Source: Sinonovacula constricta (Eukaryota > Mollusca > Bivalvia > Cardiida > Solecurtidae). From it: a DNA stretch of 64,000 nucleotides. The translations under genes and the position numbers were made by a program. This document shows, piece by piece, positions 63,909 to 64,000 of the stretch. Position 1 is the stretch's first letter. Every line of letters starts with the position of its first letter. The notes under the pieces are model-generated. The model worked only from the letters and a program-made list of their open reading frames with translations. It made no database searches and was not told the DNA's origin. The stretch lies in NCBI GenBank assembly GCA_007844125.1, contig CM017567.1:46531778-46595777 (forward strand), given 5' to 3'.

Positions 63909-64000
63909 CTGTGGGCAACAGATAGGTGTGGGAGTTATTTCAAATGTGTGGGAGTTATTTGAAAACAAGACTTATCATTGTAGATAATGCAAAACCCCAG

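Noticed and set aside
61069..61581. 170-codon Cys/Val-rich membrane-like protein
   Set aside because: It is a CAGA-type microsatellite plus part of a SINE read on the minus strand.

Overview
This is eukaryotic, intron-rich, AT-rich DNA from an invertebrate. It is most likely a mollusc, probably a bivalve: the TACATGTA motif is frequent, tRNA-derived SINEs are dense, and minisatellites fill the introns. The species is inferred, not shown. No prokaryotic gene structure, CRISPR array or rRNA was seen.

The minus strand is occupied almost end to end by one gene. I assembled 35 internal coding exons (about 6.05 kb, about 2,015 codons) running from 63,908 down to 1,238. All are flanked by AG/GT sites and their splice phases agree throughout, with one exception described below. 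They encode a divergent dynein heavy chain. The linker (DHC_N2) is in exons 1-9, AAA1 in exons 10-16, AAA2 in exons 17-23, and AAA3 with the approach to AAA4 in exons 24-32. Exons 33-35 encode an acidic, Ser/Thr-rich, probably disordered insertion. The gene start (N-terminal tail) lies beyond the right edge, and AAA4-AAA6, stalk and C-terminus lie beyond the left edge. The degenerate AAA1 Walker B and the insertions fit the DNHD1 family (dynein heavy chain domain-containing protein 1) better than a force-generating axonemal heavy chain, but this assignment is from memory and not from a search.

Region by region: 63.9-54.9 kb holds the linker and the AAA1 Walker A. 53.8-39.4 kb holds the rest of AAA1, with an inserted segment in exons 13-14. 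38.0-21.7 kb holds AAA2, including an intron with a 3.9 kb, 49-bp minisatellite (26.2-30.0 kb). 14.1-5.0 kb holds AAA3. 3.7-1.2 kb holds the low-complexity insertion. Introns carry three tRNA-derived SINE families, an internally deleted pogo/Tigger transposon (34.86-36.13 kb), several terminal-inverted-repeat elements, and tandem arrays.

Two observations stand out. First, exon 26 carries a one-base frameshift exactly between the AAA3 domain start and its Walker A loop. Every other junction is in frame, so this is an assembly error, a null allele or early decay. Second, tandem or dispersed partial duplications at four exon edges (exons 8, 11, 17 and 32) contain copies of the local splice site. 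At exon 32 a 54-bp unit holding a good 3' splice site has grown to about 20 copies, making an array of decoy acceptors.
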